DNA of 64,000 bases from Liolophura sinensis (Eukaryota > Mollusca > Polyplacophora > Chitonida > Chitonidae): positions 5,185,001 to 5,249,000 of the forward strand of contig NC_088299.1 in the NCBI RefSeq assembly GCF_032854445.1. Reading direction: 5' to 3'. Of the stretch, positions 1-13,549 are shown one piece after another. The position numbers and the translations under genes are program-made. Under the pieces are notes generated by a model that saw nothing but the letters and a program-made list of their open reading frames with translations, was not told where the DNA came from and made no database searches. How positions within the stretch are numbered: position 1 is the first letter of the stretch; every line of letters begins with the position of its first letter.

Positions 1-245
1 GTAAACGAATTGATCAACTCTTGTCTTCAATGCCTTGACCACTTTAATAGTCGTTTTAAGGCCAAATGTCAGCATATTGTTCTCGCTGTTAAGTAAAAGG
101 CGATTACGGCAACTTAAATTTGTAATTCTTCTCTAAACAACACTTAAGTATGCACTTACACCACAAAGATTCCAAGCGTTATAAAAAAAGGGATTGAAAT
201 ATATTATAAATTATACTGTCTAACCTGCCTTTACAAACGTCAACA

Positions 246-430
246 TGCTGGCTTTCTCTCTTCCGTACGCTGGAAGGTCTTCCAGAAATCTGCAAACGGT
301 CGTAGATTTCCCCTTGGCTCTACCCTCTATCCTCCAGTTATAATGCTGGACGCCATCTTATATGTTAAATGTTCTTGAGTACGGCGTAAAACTCCAATCA
401 AATAAATAAAAAATTAAATAAATAAATAAA
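246..430 (+). mobile_element. SINE type A, 5'-truncated copy
   Basis: This is the 3' two thirds of the most abundant repeat in the window, here called SINE A. It carries the shared body followed by the hallmark end 'gagtacggcgtaaaac' and a tail of AAATA repeats. The tRNA-like head seen in the complete copies at 27,654 and 56,840 is missing. It is non-coding and pol III-derived by comparison with those copies. The body is clearly diverged, so this is an old insertion. Confidence 0.85.
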
Positions 431-879
431 CATCTTTGAAGACTCTAAGTTCAACTTTTGGAGTAAAAAAATATCCTTGCGAAGTAGTATATTGTTTTAT
501 GTCTATTGCCGTTGTTTTCCCCAAATTACAGCCGATGTTAACCGAGTCTTAAATCGGCTTATTGTATGTTATTTTGACGACGGTCATTAGCTGGTAGACA
601 TAAAGGTATGCATGTATGAATGTCATAATATGGTGTTAAAACACTGTCAATGTCTCATTCAACCCTAAACATAGTTTTTCATTCTTTTACAACACAGGGG
701 AGAGGGTCGCGCCAAGTGGGGCAGTTCCTTGGCAAACGCAAGTTCAAAACTGGTTCAAAACCGGCGTTGGACAGGAAAACTATTCCTGGGTCCTTGATGA
801 CAATACATGATGCAATGTTCGCTGAGTATTCTTAAACAAACATGACATCTATATCTGCACGCCCTACCTGGGGACCGCA
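431..879. other. Stretch with no recognised feature
   Basis: Nothing recognisable is seen here. A 61-codon reading frame at 650-835 has no family resemblance, no splice context and no repeat partner, so I treat it as chance. The stretch ends near a short AAATA run at 885-901, which may be the tail of an eroded repeat. Confidence 0.5.
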
Positions 880-2770
880 ATGGAATAAATAAATAAATAA
901 TTCATGATGAAATGATCACATCGCCATATCTTTACCAAGACAAGGACCCCTTATCGGTTTTAAGTTTTGTTATTGGCACTTTTTAATGAATATGTCAGTT
1001 CAGGCCAATAAACACGGGTGGGTGGTTCAGTGATGTCTGTCAACTGATGTTTCGATTTATGTGATCAACGTCCTCCGCGATTTGCCGAGATTTGGTTTTA
1101 TGGATTCTCTAATAGGGTTATCACAGCCTCAAGTCTCTGATTATAATGCGGCATTTAACTCTTTCATTTTAGGGTAAAGATCAATGAATAAAAAGGCTTT
1201 AAAATACATACCTAACGACTGCAGTGTAAATGTATAGCAGAGGTTTTAACGTCTGTCTCAAATCAGACCCAACATTCCCCTGTTGTAATTTTGCCGTGGC
1301 CAAAAATATCACTGAAAAAATCAGCGAATATTGTGGAAGCCATAGGATGTCATGTAATTTTATTTTTACTTGCTCCTCGCATTTCATAGGTCTTGCTACA
1401 CAGCAATGCAATACTCATAACCGTTGCTGAAGCAGACCAACTATGGTTTCATTTTTACTAACAATGCTGTAAAATATGCTGCTCCGTTGGTGCTATCCAA
1501 CATTCAATAACACAGAAATCTATTTTGTGATGTAATCCGGACAAACCGGAAACAGGGGTTTGGTATATCAGCGTACAGTGTTGAACTTCGTTGTTTAACG
1601 TTTGTTTTTAAGTCCTTGAAGTGAACAAAGTACACAGCAACTGACTAGAAACTTACATTTGCTGGTTACAGAGACCAACGACGCATTATGTCAAAAAGAT
1701 TTGCCGTTTGCTTATCTTGACCCGAGGCTGGCCTTGAATTGTTCTGGCACATATATTTCAAATGGATTGTTACGCCATTACACACAGAGTATGTAAATAT
1801 AACTGCCAGACATTCCTGCATACATTAGCTCATGGCCAATCTTTCTCAGTCAGCTCTATTTAATGTACCTCAAAATCAAAGCACAAGGCAAGCTATTTAA
1901 CCTGACAGTCAACCGAGTAGAATATTATTCTGGTAAAATGTGTGGTCATAGACATCTCTCTTCATTAGATTTGTAGGTCTTGTGTAAAATTCAAAAGAAC
2001 GAGATTATTAAGTGACGGAGTTTGGTCTGTGTAAATGGCCCTTAGTCCATAGCTTTGATAATTTTTCAATTTCCTGAAGCGAAAATATTCCTTATTCTTT
2101 GAACGTATTGATCTGCGGTCATTCATGTAAACGTACAGTAGCGGCTGCAATTCCAGTCGTGCAACTAAACGTAATCGAATTTCTTGTGTGGAATTGTTCA
2201 AACAGGCGAGCTCTCCCTTTATTAAAAACTGAGACCCCGGGCTGTAATAAATAAAGACGGCTTTAATTACTCATGACAAGTTTTCTAAACAAAATTTTTA
2301 TTTCAATTTGTTTGCTATTTAATCATTAGCTTTGATGGAAGTTGTTAATATCGAGGCAAAACAAATTAGAAACGTGCGCTTTAGACAGTATTGCATTTGC
2401 AAAAAAGCAGTCATATTATGACATGAAATAATTTGTTGAAATAACTGTATTTTTAGCAAGGAAAAAATCATTACAGGTTGAGCGAAAAGGCTAGGTAATC
2501 AATCCATGGCTGCTTTCACTAAGAACAATGAATGTCAGGTTGACCTACAGATTCACCAATCTTTGAGCTAGGTATACTCCAGCTGTTGTCAACGATGACC
2601 CTATGCCTGAAACCGTCAAGAGGTTTTGCCCTGGACGAATAATATGGATATAAAGCTGAAATCGAATCGATTTTAATAAAGGTAAGTCCAAAGTTATTGA
2701 CAGTCTTGTGTTTGAGATGCGGCAAAAGGACACATTCAAATTCACATTTCCCAGTGACCAAGTACGCTAT
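880..2770 (-). repeat. Repeat unit U, copy 1 (inverted)
   Basis: Read on the minus strand, this segment matches the plus-strand blocks at 12.7-15.2, 25.6-27.3 and 28.0-30.2 kb, in the same order. The matches are: a block around 2,500-2,770 matching 12,720-13,010; a block near 2,230-2,340 matching 13,180-13,320, 25,740 and 28,430; a block near 2,080 matching 25,905; and a 3' block at 900-1,560. The 3' block contains the conserved words 'agcaccaacggagcagcat', 'tagttggtctgcttcagcaa' and 'gaatccataaaacca'. No domain is encoded, and the short frames at 1,199-1,430 and 1,965-2,201 are chance frames inside it. No terminal repeats were found. It is the most complete copy and the only inverted one, so it is useful for setting the limits of the family. 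Confidence 0.7.
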
Positions 2771-3047
2771 AATTTACGTTTCGGTAGTGCCAACCTCTTA
2801 ATTTCTAAGTGGAATACAACTGCCATTTGACAATGCCTAACTGGGACAATTCTGGCTAAGTAAGCGTTAAAGCTGTTAATAAAATCATCTACTGAGTTAT
2901 TGAAACGGCATATTGTGAATTTATACTTATCTACGAATCATAACTTTACACGCTTAGAAAATAACAGTTGTGATCCTTACTTTTTATAATCATTACAATA
3001 AATGTACACATTTCACTACAACATTGTTCATTAATTTTTCTCAGGTT

Positions 3048-3249
3048 ATGAGTTCGATCAGCTCTTGCTGGCTTCTTCTCCGAGCGTATATGTACGCGGG
3101 AAGACGCGGGAAGATACTAGGCACTTTGGGGCGGTCGCAGGGTTTCCCCTAAACTCTGCCCGGTTTGCGCTCACCATAATGCTGGCCGCCGTCGTATGTC
3201 CGTGACGTATTCTTAAGGGCCACGTAAAACACCAATTAAATAAATAAAC
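3048..3249 (+). mobile_element. SINE type A, 5'-truncated copy
   Basis: The copy begins just after the B-box region of the tRNA-like head and runs through the conserved body ('ataatgctggccgccgtcg') to the tail of AAATA repeats. A short duplication inside the body (two runs reading 'cgcgggaaga') sets this copy apart. Confidence 0.85.
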
Positions 3250-4257
3250 AGATTTTGCTGGAATTGGGCAGTACTGTAGTCTGATTGTTTTAAGCAGTCT
3301 ATATTCATTTATCTACAAAATTCGTCATGAGCGCTTACCAAATTCGGCCTAAGTCACTGACACGTAACAACACAAGCTCTGTACATGGATATGTTGGAAG
3401 CTCAAACACTTGCACAGAAAAAGACGTCAAAAAGCCGTTTTTCTCTTTCCTAATGTTAAACTGTAAGCTAGATTTTAAAGGAGACTCATTGCCACAGGTG
3501 AGGTCATAATTGTTAAAAAACCACTGGCATGCTGGATATACGGCGGAATTCAATATTTTGACAAGAGGCGACATCAGTTATTTAAACGGCTATCGACTCT
3601 GTTTTAGTACATTATAACCTTCAAAAAAATTAAAATTTTATTTTAGCGCTTGCAGTAAATGATCCCACGACAGAGTGGGAAGTTTGGAAATTATGTTATA
3701 AAAAACAATGCAGTCACTTCGCTGAGACAGTAGTACAGACTGTGTTACTGTGTACAGTTTGTGCTAACCTCTTGGTGCAGCCATTGTAAAACAAATTACT
3801 CTCTACGTCCATCAGTTCTCCAGCATGCCATTTGTTTTTGAATGATCATGACATCATCCGGATGGGCAGTCATATCACCTGTGTTGTGCTTCCAAAGATT
3901 CAAACATTCATTTGTGTGAATTCAACTGGTTGACTATTTAAACTGCGATTGATAAATTATCCTAAAAAGTCGGTAATGTCTACATGCCAGCAGTGTTATC
4001 CCTTTGCATTGCTTAACTGTTATTTTATGTTAAATGGGATGATATGTAACACAGGATTTTGAGCGAATCTAGAACAATGACGTCTGATATTATAAGGCAA
4101 GTAACAGCATTTTTTTCCCCTAATTCCACTTAAGCCATGGTGTTACGGCAATGAACAACACTGTATGTACGTACTATAAATATCGTCTCCTAACCTATGT
4201 ACTATGAATAATCTTCTCCACTTCTCTTAACCAGGAAAAGAACATATGCATCTATGG
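3250..4257. other. Stretch with no recognised feature
   Basis: AT-rich sequence without a convincing gene or repeat match in this window. Overlapping frames of 60 and 79 codons occupy 3,327-3,574 on opposite strands and look like chance frames. Confidence 0.5.
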
Positions 4258-4592
4258 TTTGAGTTTTACGTCGTATTCAACGATAAGACATTGGGAGTGT
4301 GGACACATGCTGTGTCTGCTTGTGGCAGGGCGAGTCCATGCTGCCAAAGTGCTGCCATCACTGAAGTACCATGCCGAAGACATCGGACATTACACCCCAC
4401 CCAGTCACATTATACTGACACCGGGCCAATCTGTTAAGTTCCTCGCTCAAACTTCTGACTTCTGAGCGCCAATAGAGGCAGTAACAAGTACTATTTTAAC
4501 AGTCTTTTTATTTGACCCGATCTAGTTTTGATCCCAGATCATCCGACTTCGAGGCAGATGCTCTAACCTTTACGTCACCGAAACCGTCTGCG
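4258..4592 (-). mobile_element. SINE type B copy, minus orientation
   Basis: A second SINE family. On the minus strand it starts with a weak tRNA-like head near 4,590 ('gatcaaaactagatcggg' lies in the B-box position), continues through a body that includes 'gtgactgggtggggtgtaa', and ends at 'tacgacgtaaaactcaaac'. The same body recurs at 53,462-53,812 and 60,541-60,702 (minus) and 60,005-60,352 (plus). Two overlapping 63- and 68-codon frames here are shadows of the repeat. Confidence 0.75.
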
Positions 4593-6440
4593 CACGAAAG
4601 ACTATCTTTACTGACCAGATGAAGATGGCACCGCTAACGTCAGTATATATGGAATGGCATCTTAATGCTGCTAAGGCACATACCGTACGTAGTGATGAAA
4701 GATAAACATGTTGGTGCACAAATCAGTAACATGGACATACCATTCCCTAGTCTCTCTTACTCTCGCAAGTAAATAACATCTCAAATTGAATTTGTTTTAA
4801 ATGTGGCAAAAATAGTAACAGAAAACCTATCCAAACGAATTTAACCTTCAGGACAAAATTTTTTTCAGTGTTTAATGCAAACATGATCTTCTCTTTACAC
4901 TAAGGAACTCTGGGAGGAAAATAAGCCTAGTTACAGGCTTTGTTATTGAACGACATTAGAGTTAAAATAAATAAATGTATTTTCTCTTGCCCCTGGGGTA
5001 ACAAACGGATGAAACGGTTTACCACGTTTAACACGAAGTCCTATTCCCAACAGCCGGATTAATCTTTCCTGATGAATGTTTTAGAACCGGAAGTAGTAAA
5101 CTGATTAATGTGACTCACAATAATAAATGTTTATTACCAGGAGTTAATATTTTGCCTTCATTATCGATTAAGATAACATTGTCTTTATTTCGCTGCATAA
5201 GTAATAATGCAGGCAATGGAATTCTACCTTCTACTTAGAATTCCATTACACAAGGCTTATTTATGTAATATCTCTCGGAGAGTCTGGGCGAAATACCACA
5301 GGTAACATGTAGCACAAACATAGTGATTATTGTCCAAACTTCACTAATGTTAACACGAAGTCTTGCGTGACAGCATGCGGGCTTAGACACAAGGTTAATA
5401 CGTTACTATAAAATCTAAACATCTGAAATATCCATATGGCATATACATGCGTGCTGTTTTGTTAATAATTTGCTTAGTTTTTACTGATTTATTATTTAAT
5501 TCTTTTTTTACACTTCCAGATGACAAAGTGTGGATTGAGTGAAAAATTATCGAAAAGACGTTTAACACCATGCCGTCAGCTAAATGAGTTTAGTATTTGG
5601 CATCTTTCGGACACTGGGCATTACCAAGCCAAACAATGCACAACCGTGTGTCATTTGACAATACATATATAGCTTCCATTACCCATAAGAAATGCATATG
5701 AATCCACCACACGGGTTAGAAAAGTTATTGTAGATACGAAGAATATTTCAACGCTTTCGCACACTTTACAGCTCATACTTCGAAGTTCCGGCATAATGGA
5801 GGAGTGGCTGTCGTTGTTATAAGAGTGTTGTTAATTTTACATGTATCTATGTATTTACGTTTAACGCAATGGCCGTTACCTTTCGCCAAAATTCTCTAGA
5901 TCCTAGACTTCACGGAGATCTTTAGAAATCTTCGGAAGACCTGGCAAGCTTATGGAATTATGGACAGCAGCCATTTGTGCTAGCCTGGCCATCAAAAATC
6001 TTCCTCACCAGTCACCGAACATTGCACATTATTTGTCCACTCATCCATTCCAGCATGTGGATAGCTTCGCCCATATTAACACCAATTACATGTTGTCTTG
6101 CAATACATGTAGTTCCAGGACGAGTCCTAGAAAGGATCACCTGCACCAGCAAACAGCAAAAGCCTCAGATATAATCGTGCTTACGTGCTTTTTATCTGCT
6201 TATGATTAACGGAGGTTATTAGCCAGCACAAAGCCTAAGGGGTGACAGGACGATAACCACAAATAAACTTGGTTATCTCGGCATCCCATTGTGTGGGTGC
6301 TAATATGTTAAGAACTCGTTTGCTACGAGGAAAAATCAGATTGTTACATTAGCATAATCTGTTCGTTTGCGCCATTTTGTTATCCATATACACATATCAA
6401 AATATAATCAATTACAAGATGAACTAAGCATTAACACCGT
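4593..6440. other. Stretch with no recognised gene
   Basis: No gene or repeat partner was recognised. Overlapping 85- and 65-codon frames at 5,952-6,209 show no known motif. The only structure seen is the perfect inverted repeat at 5,215-5,247, listed separately. Confidence 0.5.
5215..5247. repeat. Short perfect inverted repeat
   Basis: The arms 'aatggaattcta' (5,215-5,226) and 'tagaattccatt' (5,236-5,247) are perfectly complementary over 12 bases around a 9-base loop. No T-run follows and no neighbouring gene is known, so a role as terminator or RNA is not supported. It may be a fold-back relic. Confidence 0.6.
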
Positions 6441-6496
6441 ATTTGTTCTGTGGTATCGAATGAGTTACGGCGTAAAACACGGATCAAACAAACAAA
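6441..6496 (+). mobile_element. SINE type A, 3' end fragment
   Basis: Only the last ~55 bases remain: 'gagttacggcgtaaaacac' followed by an AAAC-type tail instead of the usual AAATA. The body is not recognisable upstream. Confidence 0.6.
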
Positions 6497-7634
6497 TGCT
6501 GTCCTATTTTCCCTTCGTAACATATGGTGCCTCGCCAAATTAGGGCTTCCACGTATCAACTGTTTCGTTGTGCGACGTGAAACATGTTGCATTTTGGTCT
6601 TTCACCTATTTCACATTATTTCTAGTCACTGCGACGTGGCGCTGCTGAAGATGCAGTGACATTTTTATGTTATGGTATTTTACCTAATTCGACGAGAGGC
6701 CGTATTTGATAAAATACGTGCGAGCATTTTCCAACTATTCCACTACCGCTGATGCTCCGACCTGTCATATTCCAAGTATGGGGAAATGCAAAGATAACTC
6801 CAAAGTGAAGAATATATCAGATCTGATTTAAGCGTTGGGTCCGATATTCGTCCGGCAGCCATAAATCATCAACGGGCTTTGCAAGGCGACAATCGCAAGA
6901 CAGATTTCCAAAAGAACCTATGAAACCAAAAACATTGCCTTGGATAACACATTTTTTTTAGAATTTTTAAACTTAGAAAAATTCCGTATAATTATCTATT
7001 TATCTACGCTGGTTTGTTGATACTCTGTGAATTTCTTTGGACTGCAATGATTTTTTTCTCAAATAAACCAACGTAAAAAACATATCTAATGAAGAAAGTT
7101 GAAAATAGTTAAGTGTTCATTGAGGGGCTCTGTAGCTGCCGTCAAAGAACAACGACGAAAGCTTGGTCAACTTAGTGTTGAACGGATGACAAAACGGAAT
7201 GGTCACATTCATATTTAGGGTCAATGGTTCTCTACAACAGTCGACAATTCGTGGACAGAAGAACTCACCGTGATCATTTATATCCACGGTAACTTGCTCT
7301 CTCAACAGCAAATATAGTTTCAAATGATTCTCTCATGTACTCAGACATACCCATAAGTAGAATGTTTTGCAGAGGCACGTGACTGCTGTAGCCACCGAGC
7401 GGGCAACTCTTCAAGCCATTTATGCAGATCAACAGCTTTTGCCGCCATTTTTTATTCATTCACGCATATAATTACAACTGAAGAGAACTTTTTTCCATTT
7501 CTTTCTGCCAGTTTTCACCTGTCAGTTTTCAAAAAGCCTGCTTTTATGGCGACATTAGAATTCTTTGTTTGCCTGAAGAACAGTTAGGGTTAAATGCCGT
7601 TCAAAATCTATGAAAATTTTGCTTAACATCTTTT
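6497..7634. other. Stretch with no recognised feature
   Basis: Unassigned AT-rich sequence. Short frames (61-69 codons) at 6,450, 7,117 and 7,274 have no visible domain, signal peptide or splice context. Confidence 0.5.
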
Positions 7635-8010
7635 GAAGCTTCTTTTCATGTTGTTAAAAGAAAATTGTCATGTGGATTTGCTGAATACGCTTTCCTGGCA
7701 GATAAAGGATTCAAGATAATGGGAGCAAATTTTTGAAATTTTTCAGCAATACAAAATTGGCGATAAAAATCAACTTTGCCTTGACTACATGCAACTTTCT
7801 GTGTAAGAAGTGGAATCAGAAAGGAAATGCGTAATTCAGGCGTTCATCAGTGTGACAATATAGGACAGTTTACATACAATATTGAGGTGCTCCAATATCA
7901 AGCATAAAAAATAAATTTATTCCACTGAAGTTATTTTTAGCCGTATTCATTGGAGATTTTAATATCGATACGCTGTCATCTGCAGACATCTTATTCATGG
8001 ACTAAGGCAA
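7635..8010 (+). repeat. Local duplication, first copy
   Basis: This segment aligns with 8,600-9,015 over its whole length, with small gaps. Shared words include 'aatcagaaaggaa', 'tgcgt', 'ttatt(c)ca..actgaag.tatttttag/aaccg' and a final 'tctca/tattcatgg'. The two copies are about 0.97 kb apart in the same orientation. No product is evident. Confidence 0.65.
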
Positions 8011-8599
8011 ATTGACGGACGATCTCGTTTAATACTATAATATATTTATTCCTTCAATTTGATTAATTTGCTCTATGATTTTAGCTGCACGTTTGGTCTT
8101 GAAACCAAAATAACAATAACAGTTCAGGCCTTACTTCAACGTATTAAGCCACAACAGCGTAGGCGCGATGTGTCAAGGTTTTGAGTGGTTTCCCAGCCTG
8201 TGCCAGACTTATTTAAACGCGTCAGCATTCTTTCATCGTTTGCTACTAAAGTACAAGGGGTGTTTAAAGGTGTCAAACTTTTTGAACTCAGATGAAGCCC
8301 AAATGTTGGTGTATAGTTTTCAATCTATAAGAGTCGCTTAAATTAACGTTAACAGTGTTTGACTGCATCGTTTGTTATAAGTAGTTTTGTTTTATAGGGG
8401 TCTAAATGGTATCTTGTACGTGAAATGCATGTAACTATATTTGTAACTTAAAAATCCATTGATTTCTTAGAACAGTTTACCTTAGAAAGAAGCTTCTATG
8501 AAATCAAAATGCTTCATAACAAATATGTGAAAAAATTGGTTCCCTCTAGAAGACCTCTAGTTACCCTTCATAAAGCCATGCAAGTTTGGCCTGTCAAAC

Positions 8600-9015
8600 C
8601 TTTTAAAACATATTGTGATGTTGCTGGAAGTAAATTGACATGCTGGACTTGGTGAGTGTGAGGCCTTGACAGATAAGATAGTGAGGACAAGAGAAGGCTA
8701 TTTTCAAATTTTTCAAGAAGGAGAAGAAAAACCAAATTTTTATAATGATGCCTTCTCCATACGCAAATCTTGACAAAACCATCTCTGGTTTGATTAAATT
8801 CTCTTTTCTGAAGGAATCAGAAAGGAATTGCGTCACAACTGTAATACAAACGTCGATCAATATGACAGTATCAGACACTTTAAGGACAATAATGAGATAC
8901 TTCAATGCCAAGGAGAAAAATTTATTTCATGCACTGAAGATATTTTTAACCGCAGTCATTGGAGTCTAAGATTTTGATCTTGAAAATTGGACATCTTCTG
9001 GCTTCTCATTCATGG
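8600..9015 (+). repeat. Local duplication, second copy
   Basis: Partner of 7,635-8,010. Frames of 102 (minus) and 74 (plus) codons overlap here. They are not preserved in the other copy, which argues against coding. Confidence 0.65.
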
Positions 9016-11411
9016 TGACAGACAGATTTACAAACAATCTTTTTGATACATCTCTCGAAATATTTACTCGTCAAAATTAATTACCGTCTTAGTGTTCCAA
9101 CATATTTCAACTGTTTCTTTAATTGTATATAAATGACAGCACGTGACAAAACTGAAAACGGACAAAATGCCTCAAGGTTTTTGTCAGAGTTTTGTAGTAG
9201 TTGTATAATACAGCAGCAGTGTTTTCTGTGAACATTAGCAATGATAGTGAAATGCTTTTATTCTTTTTTGTGTTTTATTATTGATTTATTTTTTCTTTAT
9301 TTATTATTGGGAATATTATTGTGTATATAATACAAATGTGGTCCTTCCTTCCTTTAAATATAAAGAGTTGTGGTTTACGTGCTGGATTTGTCACATCGGA
9401 CGTTACACACGTGTGCCCTCCCAATGTCATTAAAAACTGTCGACCACAAGGTAACAATTGTCCGTTAAAATCTATTTTACGAGGCTGTTATGCAACTTTT
9501 TATAATGAGACTGGTCATATAATATTATTACTTTGTTTGAAATATTGTCTGAGGTGAAATGTGAATACTTAATTTACACAGCCTGGGCAGCCCACCCCAC
9601 AAATTCCTACAAACATGATCATTATTTCGATGTCAGCTACCGAAATGGAATCCAATGCTAATGTCCAAGTTTTTCTCCGCAAAGAATCCCTAGTACAGAA
9701 AGAGCAATGCGTAGAGGACAGATTTGTGAGCAAGCCATTTTCAAAGCTCTCCAAGTTTGCACACGCAAAGAAAGTTAATTGCTGTTAGAACAGTTCATTG
9801 ATGAGAGGTGCATTCCCACAACCATTCTCACTGCAGACGTGATGTTTCCTTGCCGCCTCATCACTTTTGACCGACAGACCAGAGCTTTTCAGACAGAGGT
9901 ATCTCCTAAGGAGATGAAGACACTATGATATGCGTGATTGTCAAAGACGGATGATGGAACTGCTTTGAAACGAGATTGCCACAACTTGGTTATTATAGAA
10001 TGAGGAAAGCTAATCTATCTTATGACCCAAACTCCGCCCAGTCACTGAGTTAAACATACGGACAGACAATCCCTACAGACATTTCATGATATACTGTATG
10101 AGAGACACGCTCAGGTGTATGACAAGTCAGAGCACGGACCAAAACAAGGGTAGACAAAATAGGACACCTTTCATATATGCTGTAGGCTCTATGTCACTGG
10201 ACAGTATTCTAAGCACTTTTCATTATTGGAAATAAACTTCTGACAGGCCAATCCAAGACCTTCCTGACAAATGTCTGCATCAGCCTACTTGAAACACATC
10301 ACTGAACTGAGCATTTATTTAAACTAAGATTTACCAGACAGTCTCTGGCATGAGTAAGTCTAGAGTAATTTTGTGACAATTTCCAAAAGTCACAGACTTT
10401 CATCAACGGATGTTTTTTTTTCTCTTGCAAATATATTGCCTGCCGTGATTGATGTGAGCAAAAAATAAAATTTTGTTGTTTTGTGTGTGATTTTAAAAAT
10501 CATCATCATCACTTCCACGCTTTTTAGCAATTACCAATATTAAATGTTCTTTTCTTTGATTATCAGACAACACCTAGACAAGATGTAAATGACAACTGCT
10601 AAGAAAAGCAAAGCTTTGAAAGTCAGCCATACGTTTTGTCCAAGTTGCGTAACGAGTAGTTTTAATTACAACTGGAAAACGAATATATTTCTTAAATCGC
10701 AGTCACGAAGTTATCTTTCAACATGAGCTTACTGGCTGAGCTTACTGGCTAAGATTGTTGGAAAATAACTATATCTTCCAATTTATTAAAATAATATTTC
10801 CTCTTCATGATTTGATTTTTTTTACAAAAGGTAATCAAGATATGCTTTGAAACTTTCACTTAATATCCCAATAGCAGGTTTTTCTCAGTTTTTAGGAAAG
10901 AGGGATAATATCCAATTGTAGATGTATAATTATTTCTGATATGCCGTTAAAACATGATTATGATGTCAATCCTGTGTGCAAGATGCAATTAATAAAGATG
11001 CACACTTGAGACATTCTCAAAATTCGGAAATATCACATCAACTGAACATCTCTTATTTATTGTATTCACCCCAATAGATTTACTTGATTGGAATTTAAGG
11101 TGTAATCAGGAATACTTTATTCCTATGCCGGCAATTTAGAATATGGATGGCCAAAACCACCGGACGTCGCCACATACAAAACCTGCTGACACAAAGCCTC
11201 ATCCAAAACTTACGCGAGCGCCTTTTTCAAGGATCTGACGGCTGCTCTGATGTCGCCGCCTTTACCTATGACTGGGTCAGTTACGTGGTAACTCAGCGTG
11301 CCTTGAAATCAAACATAGGGGCACAGTTTATCTTATTCCAGGATTAAAATTAAACTATTTATTGTACGGCCTAACAACATCCACAAAACTTACTGGCCGA
11401 TATTATTGACT
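9016..11411. other. Stretch with no recognised gene
   Basis: About 2.4 kb without an assignable gene. Frames at 9,321-9,557, 9,569-9,754 and 11,147-11,347 are short, start at arbitrary ATGs and show no domain. A run of degenerate codons from about 9,830 to 10,330 has many stops in every frame. Confidence 0.5.
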
Positions 11412-11628
11412 CATTTATTTATTTATTTGATTGGTGTTTCACGCCGTACTCAAGAGTATTTCACTTATACCACGACGGTCAGCACAATAGTGAGAGGAAA
11501 CCTTGCTGTCGGGGAAAGCCACAACCATCCGCGCCTTCTCACGTACGGCCGGAGTTGAAGCCAGAACTCACAGCGACCACTTTGGTGAAAGGCTCCTGGG
11601 TCATTGCGTGCTGGCGTGCTAACCACCT
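11412..11628 (-). mobile_element. SINE type A copy, minus orientation
   Basis: Reading right to left, the tRNA-like part is at 11,560-11,628 ('gtgagttctggcttcaact' in the B-box area), then the body, then the hallmark end at 11,432-11,450 and the tail of TTTAT repeats at 11,412-11,425. The A-box side is eroded at the right edge. Confidence 0.8.
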
Positions 11629-12689
11629 AAAATGTGGCTTTAATCAGTCATAGCGGAATTTCTGTATAAAACTTCAGCTTGTTTCAATTAACTTTCAAAG
11701 ATTTTTTTACGCTGATATCGGTCTGGCTAATAGGCTAAAAAAACAGTTTGATGGAGACTGAACCACTGCCATTAGTCAACAACCGGAACAACATCCGACC
11801 TGATAGGCCAAAGGTCTCTCAGCTGCAGGTAACCAGTTCGTCAGCCATTTGAAGTAGCGTGGTTCCGATTCATTCATGTTTGACCCTGTGCTGAAAATTA
11901 TTTTTGCTTACGTCACGGGCTTTAAGGTTTACGGGTGGTGATCACCGAAAGTTCCTAGAGTAACACAGCAGCCAAAACAGCGAGAATTGTTACTGAAACA
12001 TGCGATCTTAGTGGTCATTTGCCCGATAGTCGCAATAGCTCCTTTTCCACCTGAACTGGTCAGAACCTGGAACGTATGACCAAATCATAGAAAAGTTCAC
12101 CACAGGTCACAGAGGCTGTAGGTAGTGTCACCAGAGAAAAATCAGTAAAACGTTTAAGGTCCTACAAGAATACATTACGAATAGATTACATCCTATAGCT
12201 GCTTCCAGAAAATGGTTGGAATAGCACATAAATCAAACAAAAATGTGCGGATGTTTGCAGAGGTCATAGTTGATCACCAGGGCAAAATCGATGGCCATGT
12301 TAAAAACGTATGATATGTGATTCTATATTGTAAGAGGCCACAGACAGGTCATGTTCGTACCACCCATCAAACAGATATTCGTTCCACGAGTCACGACCCG
12401 TTCCAGCTGGTTCCACTACGTTTCAATTTGTAATACACGTCTTTAGCTAATCGAGTACACCTGAATATATGTAGCACCTTCTGGGGTTGAGGTTAGTCCC
12501 CACAAAGACGAGCGAGAGGCGGCAGAGTAACGAATGTTTGAATGTTTGAAAATGAAAACCTCAACAAGCTGCAATGGTACTCGTTGCTTACTCGATATGC
12601 CGACACATATCCTTTATATTTTACCAGGTCACCAATTACAGGACTGGTCGCCATTGTCTTTGATCGTTGATTGTATTGCATTTGGAAAT
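11629..12689. other. Stretch with no recognised feature
   Basis: Unassigned sequence. Frames of 62 and 91 codons around 12,493-12,809 overlap the left edge of a unit U copy and are not conserved in its other copies. Confidence 0.5.
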
Positions 12690-13549
12690 TCGGGTAACTT
12701 TGTGTTTAGAGAAGATGATGGAATTGGCCATCTGGGAATTGACATAGTATTTTGGAAATGTGAATGTTTTTGTATTCATTTTGCACTGAACGAAGATATG
12801 ACTGATTAAAATCAATTACCTTGACCTTACTTGAATTAATTTCCATTCGCATTCGCCCTTGTATCATCTGATTCGTCAAAGGAAGAACTATTGACGGTTT
12901 AAAGTACAAAGTCAACGTTAATAAAGGCTTAGATGCACCTAACTGAAAGATTAGTTGACCTTTAGGTCAACCTGGCGTTCTGTGTTCCTGGTGAAAGCAG
13001 CAAATGATTAACTACCTTGCCCTTCCCGCTAGCCCGTAACGATTTCTTTGTGAGTAAGCCTAGTGTTTTTAAAGAAATTATTTCATTTCATTGTGTTATT
13101 CCTAAACAGGGTTTTGCCTAGATATTAATACTTTCTATCAAAGTGAAAGTGAAAAGCATGCAAAATGAAATTAAAATTTCGTTGGAAATCTCGCCTTAAT
13201 TGATTAAAGTCGTCTGAAATTATTACAGTTCGAGGTCTTAATAAAATGACGTCTCGTTTGTTTGAACGATTTAACATAGAATAAAGGAGAGTACGTTTGG
13301 TTACAGCCAGGGAATTTTTACAAATAATCGTAATCAAATGAATGATTACAGCTGCACCAAGTTTAAGACATCAGCGATCATTTTAGCTTTAAGAATTTAA
13401 GAACTATTAATGATATTTACTAATGAGCATTATCGAAGAACAGAAAGGGACACTTCGTCATTTTCAGAAATTTCAATTTCCTTCTACTTCACCTAAGGTG
13501 TTACTGTACCTGGATTATAATCACTTTAGGGCTGATTTCAAGGTACATT

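Noticed and set aside
650-835. 61-codon frame
   Set aside because: No conserved motif, no splice context, and the length expected by chance.
5215-5247. Transcription terminator or microRNA hairpin
   Set aside because: A 12-base stem is too short for a microRNA precursor, and there is no T-run or gene beside it.
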